A stretch of 64,000 nt of DNA from Deinococcus soli (ex Cha et al. 2016) (GCF_001007995.1 NZ_CP011389.1:3076501-3140500); one strand, 5' to 3'; counted from the stretch's first letter, positions 33,008 through 43,220 are shown. Notes: a model not told the origin generated them from the sequence alone. Numbers and translations: made by a program.

Positions 33008-33574
33008 GTGAGAGCCCGCCGACCCCGCCCCGCCACCCCGGACGCCGGGCCCGAGGCCCGCCCCGCGCGGCCCCGAGACCCGCAGGAGGAACGCGACGCG
33101 CTGCTCGCGTACGCCTTCCGCGCGCTGGGCCAGCGGGCCCTGAGCGCCGCCGAACTGCGCGGCCGCCTGGAACGTCGCAGCGAGAACCCGGACCTGATTG
33201 AGGAGGTCCTGAAGCGCGTGCAGGAACTCGGGTACCAGAACGACGCGCAGGTCGCCCGCAGCGAGGGCGCCCGCCGGGGCGTGGGTACCATGCGCGTCCG
33301 CCAGACCCTCAAGCGGCGCGGCGTGCAGGACGACCTGATCCAGGAGGTCGTCGAGGCCCGCGACCCCGACCGCGAGCACGCCGAGGTTCTGACCCTGCTG
33401 GAGCGCCGCTGGTCGTCCCTGGCCCGCAAGCGCGACCCGCAGGCCAGTGCGTTCGCGTTCCTGGCCCGGCGCGGGTACACCGGGAACGTCATCTGGCCCG
33501 CCCTGCGCGAGTTCATGGCGGGCCGCCCGGTCGAGGAACCCGGCGACGAACCGGACTGGCCAGACGAGAATTGA
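33008..33574 (+). CDS. recX: Regulatory protein RecX
   Basis: 188 residues from GTG 33008. Three-helix repeats typical of Rec[52 protein letters not shown], and [19 protein letters not shown]. RecX binds RecA filaments and blocks their extension and coprotease function; in Deinococcus radiodurans it also affects the oxidative response. A Pro/Arg-rich N-terminal tail of about 30 residues precedes the first repeat. Not next to recA here. Confidence 0.9.
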   Translation: MRARRPRPATPDAGPEARPARPRDPQEERDALLAYAFRALGQRALSAAELRGRLERRSENPDLIEEVLKRVQELGYQNDAQVARSEGARRGVGTMRVRQTLKRRGVQDDLIQEVVEARDPDREHAEVLTLLERRWSSLARKRDPQASAFAFLARRGYTGNVIWPALREFMAGRPVEEPGDEPDWPDEN

Positions 33575-33598
33575 CAGGCGAGGATTGACCCTCGGGGT

Positions 33599-34531
33599 TC
33601 AGGCGTTCAGGAGCCGCACCGCGCCGGGCCGCACCTTGGCCTCCAGGCGGGTGACGGGGGCGCTCAGGTCACCGTCGAGGTGCGCGCGGATGGGGCGGCT
33701 CCAGCGGACCGAGACCTGCCGCGCCGCCGCATGGTGCGCCAGCGGGTGGCCCAGGTGCGTGCCACGCAGCACCCGCGCCAGCAGTCCGCTCAGTTGCAGG
33801 CGGGTCATGGGGCCGCCCACGACCACGTTCAGCAGGCCGTCACGCACGTCCGACTGTGGGCTGATCAGGAACCCGCCGCCGTAGCGCGTGCCGTTCATGA
33901 CCGCCACGATCGGGCTGGGCCCCGCGTACAGCGTCATGCCGTCCGCGTCCACGGTCACGTCGGCCAGCGTGAGGTCCTTCAGGGTCGCCACCGCCGACCA
34001 CGCGTAGCGCGCGAAGCCCCGCACGCGTGGCGGCACGCGGTCCATGTTCGCGGTGACGTCCGCGTCGAAGCCCATGCCCAGGCCGTTCAGCAGCGTCCGT
34101 TCCGTCACGCGGCCGTCCGCGTGGTACGCCCGTACGGTCAGGGCGTCCACGGCGCGCGGCGTGAACGCCAGCCGGTCCAGCGCCTCCCCGAACGCGCCGG
34201 GTTTCAGGCCCAGCAGGCCCGCAAAGTCGTTCCCGGTGCCCAGCGGCAGGATCGCCAGGGGCCGCCCGGTCCCCACCACGGCAGGCAGCAGCGCGCCCAC
34301 CGTGCCGTCCCCACCGACCGCCATCAGCGCCGTGTCCTTCGGGAGGGCCTGCACCCGCACCAGGGCCAGCGCGGCGTTCTCCTCCTGAATCAGGGTATGG
34401 CGCATCCCGCGCCGCTCCAGTTCGGCCCGCAGCCGCGGCCACTCCCGCGCGGCCAGCCCACCCCCCGCATTCGGGTTCAGGACCACAGCCAGTTCCGGAA
34501 AGTCCGCCGCGCGGAGAGAAGCGTCACTCAC
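33599..34531 (-). CDS. Diacylglycerol kinase-family lipid kinase
   Basis: 310 residues from GTG 34531. DAGK catalytic fold: [12 protein letters not shown] at the N-terminus, [16 protein letters not shown] with the nucleotide-binding [30 protein letters not shown], and closing [10 protein letters not shown]. Such YegS/DgkB-like enzymes phosphorylate diacylglycerol or related lipids with ATP at the membrane face. TATCCT lies 9 nt before the start. Confidence 0.92.
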   Translation of the reverse strand: MSDASLRAADFPELAVVLNPNAGGGLAAREWPRLRAELERRGMRHTLIQEENAALALVRVQALPKDTALMAVGGDGTVGALLPAVVGTGRPLAILPLGTGNDFAGLLGLKPGAFGEALDRLAFTPRAVDALTVRAYHADGRVTERTLLNGLGMGFDADVTANMDRVPPRVRGFARYAWSAVATLKDLTLADVTVDADGMTLYAGPSPIVAVMNGTRYGGGFLISPQSDVRDGLLNVVVGGPMTRLQLSGLLARVLRGTHLGHPLAHHAAARQVSVRWSRPIRAHLDGDLSAPVTRLEAKVRPGAVRLLNA

Positions 34532-34540
34532 GATCCCAGC

Positions 34541-34546
34541 AGGATA
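34541..34546 (-). promoter_or_regulatory. -10 box TATCCT of lipid kinase
   Basis: Minus strand TATCCT, 9 nt, GTG 34531. Confidence 0.5.
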
Positions 34547-34602
34547 AGGCCTGCGCCCCGCGCCACCGGCCCGCCCTGACCCGGTTCAGCCCCCGGGGCG
34601 GG

Positions 34603-34791
34603 TCACTTCATGTTCGGGTCGTCCTGCAACTTCCGGGCCTCCATCTGCCCGACCAGGTGCAGCCACTCGTCGTCACTCAGGTCGTCCGGGGTGCGGCCAC
34701 TGGCCTGAAGCAGGTCCCGCATCAGGGCCACCTCGCGGTCGGAACTGGCCTGCTCGCCCAGCCGGGCACGGATCGCGGTGTCGGAGATCAT
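34603..34791 (-). CDS. Small acidic protein of unknown function (62 aa)
   Basis: ATG 34791 lies 5 nt behind TAGGGT. The peptide MISDTAIRARLGEQASSDREVALMRDLLQ is helical and charged, with GRTPDDLSDDEWLHLVGQME in its second half. No family recognised. Proper start spacing and normal codon bias support a real gene. It is separated from the lipid kinase by 71 nt on the same strand. Confidence 0.6.
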   Translation of the reverse strand: MISDTAIRARLGEQASSDREVALMRDLLQASGRTPDDLSDDEWLHLVGQMEARKLQDDPNMK

Positions 34792-34796
34792 GCCGC

Positions 34797-34802
34797 ACCC
34801 TA
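34797..34802 (-). promoter_or_regulatory. -10 box TAGGGT of small acidic protein (leaderless type)
   Basis: Minus strand TAGGGT, 5 nt, ATG 34791. Confidence 0.45.
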
Positions 34803-34860
34803 GCGCCCGCCCGCGCGGCGCGCCTTCACGCGCCCACCAGCGTCCCTTCACCAAAACGGA

Positions 34861-34888
34861 AGAGGGAGGCCCTGACGGCGCTCCCTCT
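34861..34888 (-). terminator. Terminator of acyl-CoA mutase
   Basis: AGAGGGAG (34861-34868) pairs with CTCCCTCT (34881-34888). On the minus strand the stem is followed by TCCGTTTT. Confidence 0.6.
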
Positions 34889-34905
34889 GCGGCGCTGTGG
34901 TCCGC

Positions 34906-36552
<1,647 letters not shown>

Positions 36553-36583
36553 CGGGGGACCTCCGGGGCGGGGGAGAGGCTGG

Positions 36584-36602
36584 AACAAACGCTCGTTAGG
36601 TT
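36584..36602. promoter_or_regulatory. TetR-type operator candidate at mutase promoter
   Basis: AACAAACGCTCGTTAGGTT is a palindrome around AACG-CT-CGTT. It lies directly after the mutase -10 (TATCCT, minus strand 36609-36614), over the expected transcription start. Confidence 0.45.
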
Positions 36603-36608
36603 CCTGCC

Positions 36609-36614
36609 AGGATA
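36609..36614 (-). promoter_or_regulatory. -10 box TATCCT of acyl-CoA mutase
   Basis: Minus strand TATCCT, about 57 nt before the start codon, so this message has a leader and an SD. Confidence 0.5.
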
Positions 36615-36670
36615 GCAGGGCGCTCGCCCCCCGGACCCCATGTGCGGCAACCCACCGAACTGGAGGGCGC

Positions 36671-36676
36671 TAGCGT
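36671..36676 (+). promoter_or_regulatory. -10 box TAGCGT of GNAT gene
   Basis: TAGCGT, 8 nt, GTG 36685. Confidence 0.4.
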
Positions 36677-36684
36677 GTCCGGCA

Positions 36685-37638
36685 GTGACGACCACCGACA
36701 CCCTGCCCGGCACCACTGAACTTCCGACTGCCGCTGAACTGGCCACCTTCACCCTGGCCACGCAGCACCCCGCCACGCACGGGTGGATGGACCGCGGCGC
36801 CCGCCTGCGCAACCTGACGGATGAGCACGAGATTGACCTGCAACTTGCCACCGACCTCGACCTCGCCGCGCAGCGGGCCGAATTCCTGACTGCCGGACCC
36901 GCCGCGCCCGCCTACCTGAACCGCTGGGTGACGGTGAGCGCCGACCTGCACGCCATGCTGAGCATCCGTTTCGAGGGACTGGACGTCACGAAACCCTTCG
37001 TGGACGTCAGCGTCACCAGCCGCCCCATTGTGCGTGCCGACCTCCCGGCCCTGGCGGACGCGGCCCGCGTGTACGCCGCGTTCCACCCGCCGCGCCTGCG
37101 CGTCTGGAGTGCCGCGCCCCTGACCGACTGGGCGGACCTCGACCCGGACCGGCGCGTCCTGGCCGCGCCCGTGGGGCACCTGCGCGGGCACCCTGTCCCG
37201 GAGGGGCTGACCCTGACGCCCACCGCCGACACCAGCCGGTACGCCGACGCACAGGCGGCCTACGACGCTGTGGACGCCGCCCACCCCCACCACCCGTACG
37301 AGGCCCGCCTGCTGCCCGCCGAGGACCTGCAGGAGTGCATCGACGCCGGAACCATGTTCGACGTCCACTGGCGCGGCGGGTGGGCCGGGTACGCGGGCAC
37401 CCTCGCCCACCCACAGCTGGGCCTGGACGCGCAGGTCGTGCAGGAACTCCTGCTCGCCCCACACGCCCGGGGGCACGGCCTGGGCGCGGCGCTGAGCACC
37501 CTGTTCGCCCGGCACCTGCCCGACCCCGCCCAGGTCCTCAGCGGCACCATCCACGGCCGCAATCGGGGCGCGCTGAACGCCGCCACGCGCGCCGGGCGGC
37601 ACGACGTGGGCGGCTGGTGGTGGGCGCCGCTGCGCTGA
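36685..37638 (+). CDS. GNAT-family acetyltransferase, two-lobed
   Basis: 317 residues from GTG 36685. The C-terminal GNAT lobe shows the acetyl-CoA loop LAPHARGHGLGAALSTLFA (R-x-x-G-x-G) and an HGRNRGALNAATRAGR motif, the usual alpha-4 end. The N-terminal 150 residues look like a degenerate second GNAT lobe (VDVSVTSRPIVRADLPALADAA). Substrate unknown. Confidence 0.75.
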   Translation: MTTTDTLPGTTELPTAAELATFTLATQHPATHGWMDRGARLRNLTDEHEIDLQLATDLDLAAQRAEFLTAGPAAPAYLNRWVTVSADLHAMLSIRFEGLDVTKPFVDVSVTSRPIVRADLPALADAARVYAAFHPPRLRVWSAAPLTDWADLDPDRRVLAAPVGHLRGHPVPEGLTLTPTADTSRYADAQAAYDAVDAAHPHHPYEARLLPAEDLQECIDAGTMFDVHWRGGWAGYAGTLAHPQLGLDAQVVQELLLAPHARGHGLGAALSTLFARHLPDPAQVLSGTIHGRNRGALNAATRAGRHDVGGWWWAPLR

Positions 37639-37644
37639 CCGGCA

Positions 37645-37687
37645 CAGGAGGAGGCACCGCCGGTTCAGCTGGCGGTGCCTCCTCCTG
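37645..37687. terminator. Strong bidirectional terminator
   Basis: 17-bp perfect stem (37645-37661 with 37671-37687), 9-nt loop, between convergent genes. Confidence 0.8.
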
Positions 37688-37699
37688 CACTCCCAGGGT

Positions 37700-38731
37700 T
37701 TACTTGTCGGCGGGCTGGACCGTCACCGTGGCCGGGAAGGTCTCGCCGCCCAGCTTGGCGACCTGGGTGTCCAGGTACTTCTGCGCGGCCTCGCTGGACA
37801 GCTTCGCGCGGATCAGCGGCGCGGCCTCCGCCAGAGGCATCACGCCTGCCTCGGTGCGTTTCGTGACGAGCACGAGGTGCCAGCCGAACTGCGACTGCAC
37901 GGTCTGTACCTGATTCAGCGGGCCCTTGAAGCTGGCCGCATCGAAGGACGCGACCATCTCGCCGGGACCGAAGCAGCCCAGGTCGCCGCCCTGCGCGGCG
38001 CTGCCCGGATCCTGACTCTTGGCCTTTGCGACCGCCGCGAAGTCCGCGCCGCCCGCGAGGTCCTTGGCGATGGCCTGCGCCTCGGCCTGGGTGGGGACCA
38101 GGATGTGCTTCACGCACGCTTCCGGGTCACGCTGGAACTCGGCGCGGTGCAGGTTGTAGAAGCCGCCCACCAGCGCGTCCCCGAACGTGAAGCGCCCCTG
38201 GACCTTCTCCAGGTACGCGCCCACGACGGCGCGGCGTTCCAGTTCGGCGCGCAGGTCGTCCGGGCTGCCGTAGCCGGTGGCGGTCAGCGCCTCCTGGAAT
38301 TCCGCGTCGGTCTCGAAGTCCGCGCGGGCCTCCTGCATCTGCAAGTCGATCTGCGCCGCGTCGGGCGCGCCGGACGCCCGCGCGAGCTGCTCGACGGCGC
38401 GGTCACGCACGAACTGCTTCAGGAAGTCCGCGCGGGCCTCGGCGAACTGCGCGACGTACGATTCCTCGAAGGGAATGCCCTGACCGTTCAGGACCCGCGC
38501 GACCGCCAGCCGGAAGGCCCGGTTGTAGTCCGCCAGCGTGTAACTGACCTTCCCGACGCGCGCGACGATCACCGCGGCCGTCATGTCGGCGCTTGCGGGC
38601 GCCGTGACCGGAGCTGGCGTGGCAGCGGGCGCTGGCGTGGTGACCGGGGCGGGCGTCGCGGGCGCGGTCGTGTCGGTCTGAGCCAGGGCAGCCCCGGACA
38701 GCAGCAGGGCAGTCAACAGGAATTGTTTCAC
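37700..38731 (-). CDS. Exported PpiC/SurA-like peptidyl-prolyl isomerase
   Basis: 343 residues from GTG 38731. Signal peptide MKQFLLTALLLSGAALA, then a Thr/Pro/Ala linker of about 30 residues (TPAPVTTPAPAATPAP). SurA-like N-terminal helices with VARVGKVSYTLADYNRAFRLAV come next. The parvulin domain (about 210-310) contains VKHILVPTQAEA, GGDLGCFGPGEMVASFDAASF and FGWHLVLVTKR. It likely assists folding of exported or outer-membrane proteins. TAGAGT lies 6 nt before the start. Confidence 0.9.
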   Translation of the reverse strand: MKQFLLTALLLSGAALAQTDTTAPATPAPVTTPAPAATPAPVTAPASADMTAAVIVARVGKVSYTLADYNRAFRLAVARVLNGQGIPFEESYVAQFAEARADFLKQFVRDRAVEQLARASGAPDAAQIDLQMQEARADFETDAEFQEALTATGYGSPDDLRAELERRAVVGAYLEKVQGRFTFGDALVGGFYNLHRAEFQRDPEACVKHILVPTQAEAQAIAKDLAGGADFAAVAKAKSQDPGSAAQGGDLGCFGPGEMVASFDAASFKGPLNQVQTVQSQFGWHLVLVTKRTEAGVMPLAEAAPLIRAKLSSEAAQKYLDTQVAKLGGETFPATVTVQPADK

Positions 38732-38737
38732 CCCGCC

Positions 38738-38743
38738 ACTCTA
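38738..38743 (-). promoter_or_regulatory. -10 box TAGAGT of peptidyl-prolyl isomerase (leaderless type)
   Basis: Minus strand TAGAGT, 6 nt, GTG 38731. Confidence 0.55.
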
Positions 38744-38799
38744 GCGTCCCGGCGCCGCCGCACCGTGACAGGCGCGTGAATCCCGCCGGTGGGGACTGC

Positions 38800-38805
38800 T
38801 ACAAT
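38800..38805 (+). promoter_or_regulatory. -10 box TACAAT of FemX-like gene (leaderless type)
   Basis: TACAAT, 7 nt, GTG 38813. A near-consensus box. Confidence 0.6.
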
Positions 38806-38812
38806 CCCCCGC

Positions 38813-39877
38813 GTGCGCCTGAACCTCGTGGAAACCACCGACCCGCGCGTCTATGACGACGCCGTGCGGCACCTGCCCATCACCAGTGCCCTGCAGGGCT
38901 GGGGGTACGGTGAGGCCAGGCGGCAGCTCGGGCAGACGCCCGCCCGGTACCTCATCCAGCAGGAGGGCCGCACCGTCGGCGCGCTGCAACTCCTGCGCAA
39001 GCGACTCGTGCCGGGGTTCAGCACCCTGTACGCCCCGCGCGGCCCCGCCCTGGAGAGCCTGGACCTGCTGCCGGGCGTGGCGGACGCCGTCCGGCGCGTC
39101 GCGCGGCCCACCGACGCCCTGCTGAAGATCGAACCGCCCGTCCCGTTCCTGGCGGCCGAGGGCGTCACGCTGCCCGACGCCTACGGCCCGTTCCGCCGCG
39201 CGGACACCGAGCAGCCCGAACACACCATCGTGGCGGACCTGACCCGCAGCGAGGACGAGCTGTTCGCGGGCCTGCACTCCATGGCGCGGCGCAACGTCCG
39301 CACCGCGCAGAAACTCGGCGTGGTGGCCGGGCGCGACGATGACTTCGACGCGTTCTGGGAGATCTTCACCGCCACGAACGAACGCGCCAAACTGGGTGCT
39401 TTCCCCCGCGAGTACTACGAGACTATGCTCCGCGAGGGGAACGCCCACGGCGGCGAGGCGTACATCGTCCTGTCGCGCTACCAGGGCCGCGCGCTGGCCG
39501 GAGGGTTCTTCCTGGCGATGGGCAAGGGCACCTACTACCTGTTCGGCGGCAGCGTCCGCGACGACCGCACGAACGAGGACGGCAGCCCCCTGAAAGACGC
39601 CAAGGCGCCCGACGCCTTCTACTGGAACGCCATGCTGGACGCCAGGCAGCGCGGCTACGAACTGTTCGACTTCTGGGGCATTCCGCGCGTCCTCGACGAG
39701 AGCAAGCACTCGTACGGGGTGTTCAAGATGAAACTGAAGTTCAGTGAGCAGCGCGTCTGGTACCCCGCGTACGACCTGAACCTGAATCCGGCCGCCCCCG
39801 CCATCGTGAAGGCCCTGCGCTGGCGCAAGACGCAGAACAACCTCCGCAAGCGCGGCAGCGCCGACGACGTGCTGTAA
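38813..39877 (+). CDS. FemAB-family peptidoglycan bridge aminoacyltransferase
   Basis: 354 residues from GTG 38813. FemX/MurM-type double-GNAT fold: SALQGWGYGEARRQLG at the N-terminus, LYAPRGPAL, LHSMARRNVRTAQKLGV (the conserved K/R-rich tRNA/lipid helix), FPREYYETML, LAGGFFLAMGKGTYYLFGGS, and FDFWGIPRVLDESKHSYGVFKMKLKF. Such enzymes add amino acids from tRNA to lipid II. Deinococcus peptidoglycan has an ornithine stem with glycine branches, so glycine addition is the natural inference. Confidence 0.9.
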   Translation: MRLNLVETTDPRVYDDAVRHLPITSALQGWGYGEARRQLGQTPARYLIQQEGRTVGALQLLRKRLVPGFSTLYAPRGPALESLDLLPGVADAVRRVARPTDALLKIEPPVPFLAAEGVTLPDAYGPFRRADTEQPEHTIVADLTRSEDELFAGLHSMARRNVRTAQKLGVVAGRDDDFDAFWEIFTATNERAKLGAFPREYYETMLREGNAHGGEAYIVLSRYQGRALAGGFFLAMGKGTYYLFGGSVRDDRTNEDGSPLKDAKAPDAFYWNAMLDARQRGYELFDFWGIPRVLDESKHSYGVFKMKLKFSEQRVWYPAYDLNLNPAAPAIVKALRWRKTQNNLRKRGSADDVL

Positions 39878-39895
39878 CACCCCCTGGACCGAAGC

Positions 39896-39931
39896 GAGGC
39901 CCCCACACCGGCAGTCGGGTGTGGGGGCCTC
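39896..39931. terminator. Bidirectional terminator
   Basis: 14-bp perfect stem GAGGCCCCCACACC (39896-39909) with GGTGTGGGGGCCTC (39918-39931), 8-nt loop. Confidence 0.75.
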
Positions 39932-39943
39932 CTCCCTGCTGGA

Positions 39944-42022
39944 TCAGCGGGGGGTCAGGTCACCCAGCGTCACGCGCGGCGCCGCCTCCGAGAGCGTCAC
40001 GGCCCGCTCGTCGCGCGTCTCGCCGCTCTCGCCGTACACGCCGTTGCCGTTCACGTCCGAACCCGCCACGACCTGATACGTGCCCTCACCCAGGAACGCC
40101 CGGAACGCCCCGGTGCTGTCCAGCGCCGGCTGGAAGCTCAGGCCCCGGCTGCTCTGCACGCGCACGCCCAGGCCGCTGCTCACCTGCGGGGCGTTCAGCG
40201 CCGCCGCCGCGTTGATCATCCCGAACCCGAACCGGTCGTCGCGGCCCGCCGCGCCCAGGTCCGTCGCGGTGCCGCGCAGGCGCGCCAGCGTGTCCTCCGG
40301 TCCGGTCGTGACGCCCTTGCTGAGCAGCAGCGCCGCCAGCGCCGCCACCTGCGGGCTCGCCTGACTCGTGCCAACCTCTGCCTCGTAGTTCGGGGCGTCC
40401 TTCACGTAGTTCCAGCCGGTCGACAGGATCATGTCCGGGAAAGGCGCGGTGTTGAACGTCCCCCCGTTGAAGGTCGCCCCGCTGCCCGGGTCCGCGCCGC
40501 CCGGCGCGGCCAGCTGCACCTGAGGGTACGCATTGCTGAACGCCGAGTGCATCGGCGCGCTCGCGCCCGACAGCGTCACGCTGCCCACTGCCACCGCCCC
40601 GTCACATGCCGCCGGGTAGTACGGCACCGTTCCGTACCCGTTCCCGGCCGCCGCGACGACCAGCGAGCCGGCCGCGCGGGCCTCTGCGATCGCGTCGCAC
40701 ATGGGCTGCGCGTCCGCCGCGCTGATCGCGCCGCCCAGACTCAGGTTGATGACCTGCGCAGGGTGCGGCGAGCGGTACGTCACGCCGTCCAGCGTGACCG
40801 GCAGGCCCGCCGCGTAGCGGATGCCTTGCGTGACGTCCGCCTCGGTGGCGTTCCCGCCCGCGTCGATCACCCGGATGGGCAGGACCTTCACGTTCGCCTT
40901 GTACGCCGCGCCCACCACGCCGCTGGGGCTGCACCCGGCGCACACGCCGCTGTTCTCGCCCCAGCGGGCCGCGATGATCCCGGTCACGTGCGTGCCGTGA
41001 CTGCCAGTCGTGCGGCCCGGTACGGACGGGTCGGTCGGATCGGTGTCCGGGCCGGTCCCGTCACCGTTCGCCGCGTCCGTGATGACGTCCAGCGCGCCCT
41101 CGCCCGGCCCCCACAGCGCCCCCGCGAGGTCCGGGTGGTCGAACCGCACGCCGGTGTCGATCACCGCGACCGTCACCGCGCGGCTGTACGCGCCGCCCTC
41201 CATGTCCCGCCAGACCGCTCCGTACCCCAGCAGCGGGTACGCCCACTGCAGCGGCGCGAACTGATCGGTGGGCGTGACCGGCGTGGCGAGCGCCTGTGTG
41301 TTCATTGCCTGGGTGCGCAGCACCGCGTTCGGCACGGCGTACTCCACGTCCGGATCGGCCCGCAGCGCCGCCAGCGCGCCCTTCACGTCCGCCACGTCCA
41401 GCGCGGCGCTCCGTTCGCCCAGCGGCGTGTGCCGCTGCACCGACACACCCGCCGCGCGCAGCCGTTCCCGGCCCCGCACGTCCGCCCGCAGCGGCCCCGC
41501 CGCGCCCTGCGCCGACTGCGCGCTCAGGCCCGAGCGGTACTTCACGATCACGCCCCGCGCCTGCGGCGTCCCCACCTGCGGGCCCGTCACGCTCGTGACC
41601 ACGTCTGTTCCTGTCACCGCTGCGGGGGCACTCAGGCGACCCGTCAGTTCGTACTGCTGCGCCGTCACCACCCATTTCGCCGTGCCGTTCTTCGCGTCCG
41701 CGCCACTGCCGGTCGTCCACGCGACCCGGATCACGCCGCTGAGCTGCGCCTGATCCGCCGCGACCGGCGTGGCGTCCTGCCGGACCGCCGCGACCGACAG
41801 CGCGACCGCGCCCGTCCCCGCCGGTTTCGACACCCGCACCCAGGACGGGTACTCCACGATCCGCCAGCTGCCGCTGAACGGCACAGTCACGTCCTGCTGC
41901 GCGCGCAGACCCAGCGCGACCGTGCGGTCCTGCACGCCCACACCGGCGGTGTGCAACTGGTCACAGGCCGTCAGGGCCAGCGCCGCCACGAGCAGTCCTG
42001 CCTTCCCGAAGAGATGAGTCAT
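39944..42022 (-). CDS. Subtilisin-family (S8) serine protease lipoprotein
   Basis: 692 residues from ATG 42022. A signal peptide ending in the lipobox ALTAC (Cys near residue 20) predicts lipid anchoring. Residues 30-150 form a beta-rich N-terminal domain. A propeptide-like region around 155-250 (VIVKYRSGL, LRADPDVEYAVPN) resembles an inhibitor I9 fold. The catalytic domain shows Asp in VAVIDTGVRFDHPD, His in GSHGTHVTG, and Ser in GTSQASPQVAA, all intact. The C-terminal 80 residues form a beta domain with DVNGNGVYGESGE, a possible Ca site. It is an exported protease of the type abundant in Deinococcus. Confidence 0.93.
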   Translation of the reverse strand: MTHLFGKAGLLVAALALTACDQLHTAGVGVQDRTVALGLRAQQDVTVPFSGSWRIVEYPSWVRVSKPAGTGAVALSVAAVRQDATPVAADQAQLSGVIRVAWTTGSGADAKNGTAKWVVTAQQYELTGRLSAPAAVTGTDVVTSVTGPQVGTPQARGVIVKYRSGLSAQSAQGAAGPLRADVRGRERLRAAGVSVQRHTPLGERSAALDVADVKGALAALRADPDVEYAVPNAVLRTQAMNTQALATPVTPTDQFAPLQWAYPLLGYGAVWRDMEGGAYSRAVTVAVIDTGVRFDHPDLAGALWGPGEGALDVITDAANGDGTGPDTDPTDPSVPGRTTGSHGTHVTGIIAARWGENSGVCAGCSPSGVVGAAYKANVKVLPIRVIDAGGNATEADVTQGIRYAAGLPVTLDGVTYRSPHPAQVINLSLGGAISAADAQPMCDAIAEARAAGSLVVAAAGNGYGTVPYYPAACDGAVAVGSVTLSGASAPMHSAFSNAYPQVQLAAPGGADPGSGATFNGGTFNTAPFPDMILSTGWNYVKDAPNYEAEVGTSQASPQVAALAALLLSKGVTTGPEDTLARLRGTATDLGAAGRDDRFGFGMINAAAALNAPQVSSGLGVRVQSSRGLSFQPALDSTGAFRAFLGEGTYQVVAGSDVNGNGVYGESGETRDERAVTLSEAAPRVTLGDLTPR

Positions 42023-42120
42023 GTACGGCACAGCATGCCGCAAGAAAGCTGACGGCGCATGAAGGCCCGCCCGGACCCCACCGCGTACCCCGCGCCCCAC
42101 AGGGAGGGCGGCGCAGGTGG

Positions 42121-42126
42121 CACAAT
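42121..42126 (+). promoter_or_regulatory. -10-like box CACAAT of DUF2227 gene
   Basis: CACAAT, 9 nt, ATG 42136. The first base departs from T. Confidence 0.35.
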
Positions 42127-42135
42127 GGGCCGCGC

Positions 42136-42651
42136 ATGCCCAGCGGACGAGTCCACAACCTGATCAACATCGCCGCGTACAGCGTCCTGGCCGCGGGCGC
42201 CCTGTACGCCACCCGGCAGGACCTCCTGGTCGTCACGCCCGCCCAGGCGCTGAACTTCACGCTGGCGTACGCCGCCGGGACGTTCCTGCTCTCCCCGGAC
42301 CTCGACCTCGCCGAGGGGAAGGTGGACAGCAAACGCCACTGGGGTGTCCTGGGTGTGCTGTGGGTGCCGTACGGCATGCTGTTCAGCCACCGCGGCTGGT
42401 CGCACAGCTGGGTGATCGGCCCGCTCACGCGCCTGCTGTACGTGGCGCTGATCGCCGCGCTGATTGTGGGCCTCGTGCGCTTCGTCGCGCCGGACCTGCA
42501 GGTGCCGACCATCCCGCAGCCCATCGCGTGGAAGGTCGTGCTGCCCTTCCTGATGGGGTACTACCTCAGCCAGTGGCTGCACCTGGTCGCCGACGGGGTC
42601 CGCCCCGACCACGGGCTGCGCAAAGGCTACCGCAAGGTCCGGGGCCGCTGA
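42136..42651 (+). CDS. DUF2227-type metal-binding membrane protein
   Basis: 171 residues. MPSGRVHNLINIAAY, then a helix, then FLLSPDLDLAEGKVDSKRHWG, LFSHRGWSHSWVIGP and HLVADGVRPDHG. The conserved His and Asp residues mark the DUF2227 (LexA-binding/inner membrane metal-dependent hydrolase-like, YdjM-related) family, with about four helices. Function unknown; related YdjM proteins are DNA-damage inducible in E. coli, which cannot be judged here. Confidence 0.8.
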   Translation: MPSGRVHNLINIAAYSVLAAGALYATRQDLLVVTPAQALNFTLAYAAGTFLLSPDLDLAEGKVDSKRHWGVLGVLWVPYGMLFSHRGWSHSWVIGPLTRLLYVALIAALIVGLVRFVAPDLQVPTIPQPIAWKVVLPFLMGYYLSQWLHLVADGVRPDHGLRKGYRKVRGR

Positions 42652-42938
42652 CGCGCCCGCCCCCACGGTCCCTTCACAGATCAACGCGTCCCCACGTGCC
42701 GCGCACGCCGGACTCACGGACCGCCCGTAAGCTCCGGCTACCCACAATTCAACTCCCGGCCGGGTGAAGTCGGGACACGGGACGCCCCGCCGGACGCGGG
42801 GCTTTTTCACGGTGTCCACCCGCCCTCCCATGCCCCCCGTGGTGGGCTGATGAACGCCGCATTCATACATGCAGTTCCCCTCAAGGGCAGCTTCAGGAGG
42901 CTTGAGACGCCCGTCATGGACGCCCGAGGCACGCGGCG
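42652..42938 (+). other. Intergenic region without genes
   Basis: Apart from the candidate small RNA and its terminator, I see no coding frame with plausible start or codon bias. The part after the terminator (42808-42938) holds nothing recognisable. Confidence 0.5.
42728..42807 (+). ncRNA. Candidate small RNA with own promoter and terminator
   Basis: A TAAGCT box (42728-42733) would start transcription near 42740. About 65 nt later, GCCCCGC (42784-42790) pairs with GCGGGGC (42796-42802), followed by TTTTT, a textbook intrinsic terminator and the best in the window. There is no open frame inside. CCCGGCCGGG at about 42755-42764 is a short palindrome. It could instead be the 3' end of the DUF2227 message. 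Confidence 0.4.
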
Positions 42939-42944
42939 CACACT
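42939..42944 (+). promoter_or_regulatory. -10-like box CACACT of small membrane protein
   Basis: CACACT, 6 nt, ATG 42951. The spacing is typical, the first base is not. Confidence 0.35.
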
Positions 42945-42950
42945 GAATCC

Positions 42951-43088
42951 ATGAGCCTTCTGCTGATCATGGCCGCCCTGACCCTCCTGGTCATGCTCGT
43001 GTCCTTCGTGGTCATGACGCATGAGGACCGCGCGATCCTGCGCGAACAGGAAGACCTGCCCTTCCGGACCCTCCAGGCCGGGGACTGA
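42951..43088 (+). CDS. Small single-pass membrane protein (45 aa)
   Basis: ATG 42951 opens MSLLLIMAALTLLVMLVSFVV followed by MTHEDRAILREQEDLPFRTLQAGD and TGA 43086-43088. One N-terminal membrane helix is followed by a short charged cytoplasmic tail. Third codon positions are almost all G or C as in real genes of the window, and the start has leaderless spacing. No family recognised. Confidence 0.5.
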   Translation: MSLLLIMAALTLLVMLVSFVVMTHEDRAILREQEDLPFRTLQAGD

Positions 43089-43207
43089 TCCCCGCCGCCC
43101 CCGCACTCTAGCCCCACAATCCAGTCCATCCACGAGCCGCTGCCGGTGCCCTCACCACGGCAGCGGCACTGTTGTGTCCGCCCGACTTGAACGCATTACG
43201 CCCCCAG

Positions 43208-43213
43208 TAGAAT
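43208..43213 (+). promoter_or_regulatory. -10 box TAGAAT of polA (leaderless type)
   Basis: TAGAAT, 7 nt, ATG 43221. The box overlaps the earlier ATG 43212, which therefore cannot be the start of a message from this promoter. Confidence 0.6.
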
Positions 43214-43220
43214 GCCGGGT

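Noticed and set aside
43212..43220. Earlier ATG as polA start
   Set aside because: It lies inside the -10 box TAGAAT. ATG 43221 has the standard 7-nt spacing.
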